Shown piece after piece: positions 60,001 through 64,000 of a stretch of DNA of 64,000 bases (positions are counted from its first letter, which is position 1; every line of letters begins with the position of its first letter). The notes beneath the pieces were generated by a model that saw nothing but the letters and a program-made list of their open reading frames with translations, was not told the DNA's origin and did no database searches. A program made the position numbers and the translations under genes. The DNA is from Trichopria drosophilae (lineage: Eukaryota; Arthropoda; Insecta; Hymenoptera; Diapriidae), in contig CM059582.1 of the NCBI GenBank assembly GCA_030407085.1, positions 85,219,501 to 85,283,500 on the forward strand, given 5' to 3'.

Positions 60001-63000
60001 GCCCACATTCAAAAAAATGTATATTGGATTTTAAAAAAAACAGGGGTTTTTGTCAGTTTAACGTTAAGCCAGCAGAACACTCTTATCAACGACAGCCGAA
60101 ATTTAAAAAGTAATCATACAGGAATTAAGGGCTCATTAAGGGCTCTCGAAATGGCCCACATTCAAAAAAATTTATACTGGATTTTAAAAAAAAAAGGGTG
60201 TTTGCCAGCTTAACGTTAAGCCAGCAGAACATTCTATCAACGATAGCCGGGAATTAAAAAGTAAGCATACAGGAATTAAGGGCTCATAAAGGGCTCTCGA
60301 AATGGCCCACATTCAAAAAAATTTAAACTGGATTTTAAAAAAAAAAGGGGTGTTTGCCAGCTTAACGTTAAGCCAGCAGAACATTCTATCAAGGACAGCC
60401 GGAAATTAAAAAGTAAGCACACAGGAATTAAGGGCTCATTAAGGGCTCTCCAAATAGCCCACATTCAAAAAAATTTATACAGGATTTAAAAAAAAAAGGG
60501 GTGTTTGCCAGCTTAACGTTAAGCCAGCAGAACATTCTATCAAGGACAGCCGGAAATTAAAAAGTAAGCACACAGGAATTAAGGGCTCATTAAGGGCTCT
60601 CCAAATAGCCCACAATCAAAAAAATTAAAACTGGATTTAAAAAAAAAAGGGGTGTTTGCCAGCTCAACGTTAAGCCAGCAGAACACTCCATCAACGACAG
60701 CCGAAAATTAAAAAGAAAGCACACAGGAATTAAGGGCTCATTAAGGGCACTGGAAATAGCCCACATTCAAAAAAATTTATACTGGATTTAAAAAAAAAAC
60801 AGGGGTTTTTGTCAGTTTAACGTTAAGTCAGCAGAACACTCTTATCAACGACAGCCGAAATTTAAAAAGTAAGCATACAGGAATTAAGGGCTCATTAAGG
60901 GCTCTCGAAATAGCCCATATTCAAAAAAATTTATACTGTATTTTTAAAAAAAAAGGGGTGTTTGCCAGCTCAACGTTAAGCCAGCAGAACACTCCATCAA
61001 CGACAGCCGAAAATTAAAAAGTAAGCACACAGGAATTAAGGGCTCATTAAGGGCTCTCGAAATAGCCCACATTTAAAAAAATTTATATTGGATTTTTTAA
61101 AAAAAGAGGGTGTTTGCTAGCTTAACGTTAAACCAGCAGAACACTATATCAACGACAGCTGGAAATTAAAAAGTAAGCATACAGGAATTAAGGGCTCATT
61201 AAGGGCTCTCGAAATAGCCCACATTCAAAAAAATTTATACTGGATTTTTAAAAAAACAGGGGTTTTTGTCAGCTTAACGTTAAACCAGCAGAACATTCTA
61301 TCAACGACAGCCGGAAATTAAAAAGTAAGCACACAGGAATTAAGGGCTCATTAAGGGCTCTCGAAATAGCCCACATTCAAAAAAATTTATACTGGATTTT
61401 TAAAAAAAAAGGGGGTTTTGTCAGCTTAACGTTAAGCCAGCAGAACACAAAATCAACGACAGGCGGAAAGTAAAAAGTAAGCACACAGGAATTAAGGGCT
61501 CATTAAGGGCTCTCGAAATAGCCCACATTCAAAAAAATTTATATTGGATTTTTTAAAAAAAGAGGGTGTTTGCTAGCTTAACGTTAAGCCAACACGTTAA
61601 GCCAGCAGAACACTATATCAACGACAGCCGGAAATTAAAAAGTAAGCACACAGGAATTAAGGGCTCATTAAGGGCTCTCGAAATAGCCCACATTCAAAAA
61701 AATTTATACTGGATTTTTAAAAAAACAGGGGGTTTTGTCAGCTTAACGTTAAGCCAGCAGAACACTATATCAACGACAGCTGGAAATTAAAAAGTAAGCA
61801 CACAGGAATTAAGGGCTCATTAAGGGCTCTCGAAATAGCACACAATTAAAAAAATTTATATTGGATTTTTAAAAAAAAAGAGGGTGTTTGCTAGCTTAAC
61901 GTTAAGCCAGCAGAACACTATGTCAACGACAGCCGAAAATTAAAAAGTAAGCACGCAGGAATTAACGGCTCATTAAGGGCTCTCGAAATAACCCACATTC
62001 AAAAAAAATTATACTGGATTTAAAAAGAAAAGGGGTGTTTGCCAGCTTAACGTTAAGCCAGCAGAACACTCTATCAACGACAGCTGGAAATTGAAAAGTA
62101 AGCACGCAGGAATTAAGGGCTCATTAAGGGCTCTCGAAATAGCCCACATTCAAAAAAATTTAAACTGGATTTTAAAAAAAAAAGGGGTGTTTGCCAGCTT
62201 AACGTTAAGCCAGCAGAACATTCTATCAAGGACAGCCGGAAATTAAAAAGTAAGCACACAGGAATTAAGGGCTCATTAAGGGCTCTCCAAATAGCCCACA
62301 TTCAAAAAAATTTATACTGGATTTAAAAAAAAAGGGGGTGTTTGCCAGCTTAACGTTAAGCCAGCAGAACATTCTATCAACCACAGCCGAAAATTAAAAA
62401 GAAAGCACACAGGATTTAAGGGCTCATTAAGGGTACTGGAAATAGCCCACATTCAAAAAAATTTATACTGGATTTTTAAAAAAAAGGGGTGTTTGCCAGC
62501 TCAACGTTATGCCAGCAGAACACTCCATCAACGACAGCCGAAAATTAAAAAGAAAGCACGCAGGAATTAAGGGCTCATTAAGGGCTCTCGAAATAGCCCA
62601 CATTCAAAAAAATTTATACTGGATTTTAAAAAAAAAGGGGTGTTTGCCAGCTTAACGTTAAGCCAGCAGAACATTCCATCAACGACAGCCGAAAATTAAA
62701 AAGAAAGCACGCAGGAATTAAGGGCTCCTTAAGGGCTCTCAAAATAGCCCACATTCAAAAAAATTTAAACTGGATTTAAAAAAAAAGGGGGTGTTTGCCA
62801 GCTTAACGTTAAGCCAGCAGAACATTCTATCAACCACAGCCGGAAATTAAAAAGTAAGCACACAGGAATTAAGGGCTCATTAAGGGTACTGGAAATAGCC
62901 AACATTCAAAAAAATTTATACTGGATTTAAAAAAAAAACAGGGGTTTTTGTCAGTTTAACGTTAAGCCAGCAGAACACTCTTATCAACGACAGCCGAAAT

Positions 63001-64000
63001 TTAAAAAGTAAGCATACAGGAATTAAGGGCTCATTAAGGGCTCTCGAAATAGCCCACATTCAAAAAAATTTATACTGGATTTAAAAAAAAAAAGGGGTGT
63101 TTGCCAGCTCAACGTTAAGCCAGCAGAACACTCCATCAACGACAGCCGAAAATTAAAAAGAAAGCACACAGGAATTAAGGGCTCATTAAGGGTACTGGAA
63201 ATAGCCCACATTCAAAAAAATTTATACTGGATTTAAAAAAAAAACAGGGTTTTCTGTCAGTTTAACGTTAAGTCCGCAGAACACTCTTATCAACGACAGC
63301 CGAAATTTAAAAAGTAAGCATACAGGAATTAAGGGCTCATTAAGGGCTCTCGAAATAGCCCACATTCAAAAAAATTTATACTGGATTTTTAAAAAAAAAG
63401 GGGTGTTTGCCAGCTCAACGTTAAGCCAGCAGAACACTCCATCAACGACAGCCGAAAATTAAAAAGAAAGCACCCAGGAATTAAGGGCTCATTAAGGGCT
63501 CTCGAAATAACCCACATTCAAAAAAATTTATACTGGATTTTTAAAAAAAATAGGGGTGTTTGCCAGCTTAACGTTAAGCCAGCAGAACACTCTATCAACG
63601 ATAGCCGGGAATTAAAAAGTAAGCATACAGGAATTAAGGGCTCATTAAGGGCTCTCGAAATAGACCACATTCAACAAAATTTATACTGGATTTTTAAAAA
63701 AACAGGGGTTTTTGTCAGCTTAACGTTAAACCAGCAGAACATTCTATCAACGATAGCCGGGAAATAAAAAGTAAGCATACAGGAATTAAGGGCTCATTAA
63801 GGGCTCTCGAAATAGCCCACATTCAAAAAAATTTATACTGGATTTTTAAAAAAACAGGGGTTTTTGTCAGCTTAACGTTAAACCAGCAGAACACTATATC
63901 AACGACAGCTGGAAATTAAAAAGTAAGCACACAGGAATTAAGGGCTCATTAAGGGCACTGGAAATAGCCCACATTCAAAAAAATGTATATTGGATTTTTT
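57043..64000 (+). repeat. Satellite B: ~152-bp monomers, about 46 copies, runs off the window
   Basis: CAGCTTAACG recurs at 57111, 57262, 57414 (CAGCTCAACG), 57569 and 57720, a period of 151-155. Each monomer has the 10-base palindrome TTAACGTTAA, an A-run of variable length after TACTGGATTT, and GGAATTAAGGGCTCATTAAGG. Variant monomers recur in order: block 58140-58840 matches 63220-63920 with offset about 5078, and a marker pair at 57141/62225 gives 5084. Irregular monomers occur at 58963, 59050 and 61590. Short open frames here are not genes. Confidence 0.95.

Noticed and set aside
57426..63211. Short open frames in the 152-bp satellite
   Set aside because: Same peptide reappears in each monomer by repetition; no start context or domain.
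48250..64000. Regularly spaced repeats as a CRISPR array
   Set aside because: Monomers are long, contiguous and similar throughout, without unique spacers; the setting is eukaryotic.

Overview
This is repeat-dominated eukaryotic DNA, almost certainly from an insect. I recognise no single-copy host gene, rRNA or free-standing tRNA. The evidence for an insect is the mix of elements: a Copia element primed from an internal initiator-tRNA site, a Ty3/Gypsy element, an I/LOA-type LINE with a DUF4780-like ORF1 and an RNase H, DD41D Tc1/mariner elements, a Polinton polymerase relic, foldback elements and two long AT-rich satellites. I cannot name the order or species. Nested transposons next to two satellite arrays suggest pericentromeric or other constitutive heterochromatin.

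Layout. 1-6600: a broken Polinton-like polB piece (minus strand), then a 4.3 kb element (1918-6260) with about 570 bp inverted termini and a decayed gene of an unclassified transposase-like family. That gene is itself split by a foldback element whose loop carries a hammerhead-ribozyme-like motif. 6600-18330: low-information AT-rich DNA with two MITE-like palindromes, a CA microsatellite, a core-promoter-like pair, a tRNA-derived SINE, a truncated Copia element, a Gypsy RNase H fragment, pieces of an unclassified mobile-element protein and a truncated LINE.

18331-38313: one Ty3/Gypsy element (4-bp target duplication AAGC, long LTRs, gag, protease, RT, RNase H, integrase). It is opened by three later insertions: a 3.0 kb foldback in the gag zinc knuckle (ATTT duplication), a 5.4 kb LINE in the integrase zinc finger (12-bp duplication), and a 1.1 kb foldback after integrase. 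Without them the Gypsy element is about 10.4 kb. Each LTR has lost a different internal segment.

38314-48250: two Tc1/mariner elements of the DD41D type. The first (38892-42160) has an uninterrupted 354-codon transposase with its catalytic triad and near-matching termini. The second (43405-45419) is dead. Between and around them lie a palindromic MITE and diverged non-coding repeats.

48250-64000: a satellite of about 299-bp monomers (about 28 copies, with 4-mer and 7-mer higher-order blocks), then a perfect array of 31 units of 16 bp (one A plus fifteen C), then a satellite of about 152-bp monomers running off the window end (about 46 copies, with a 5.08 kb higher-order block). The C-rich array sits exactly at the junction and interrupts both satellites in mid-monomer; it may be real or an assembly or base-calling product.

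There are no cooperating host genes here. The window records successive insertions whose order can be read from the nesting. The only genes that look potentially functional are the DD41D transposase and, less so, parts of the LINE.
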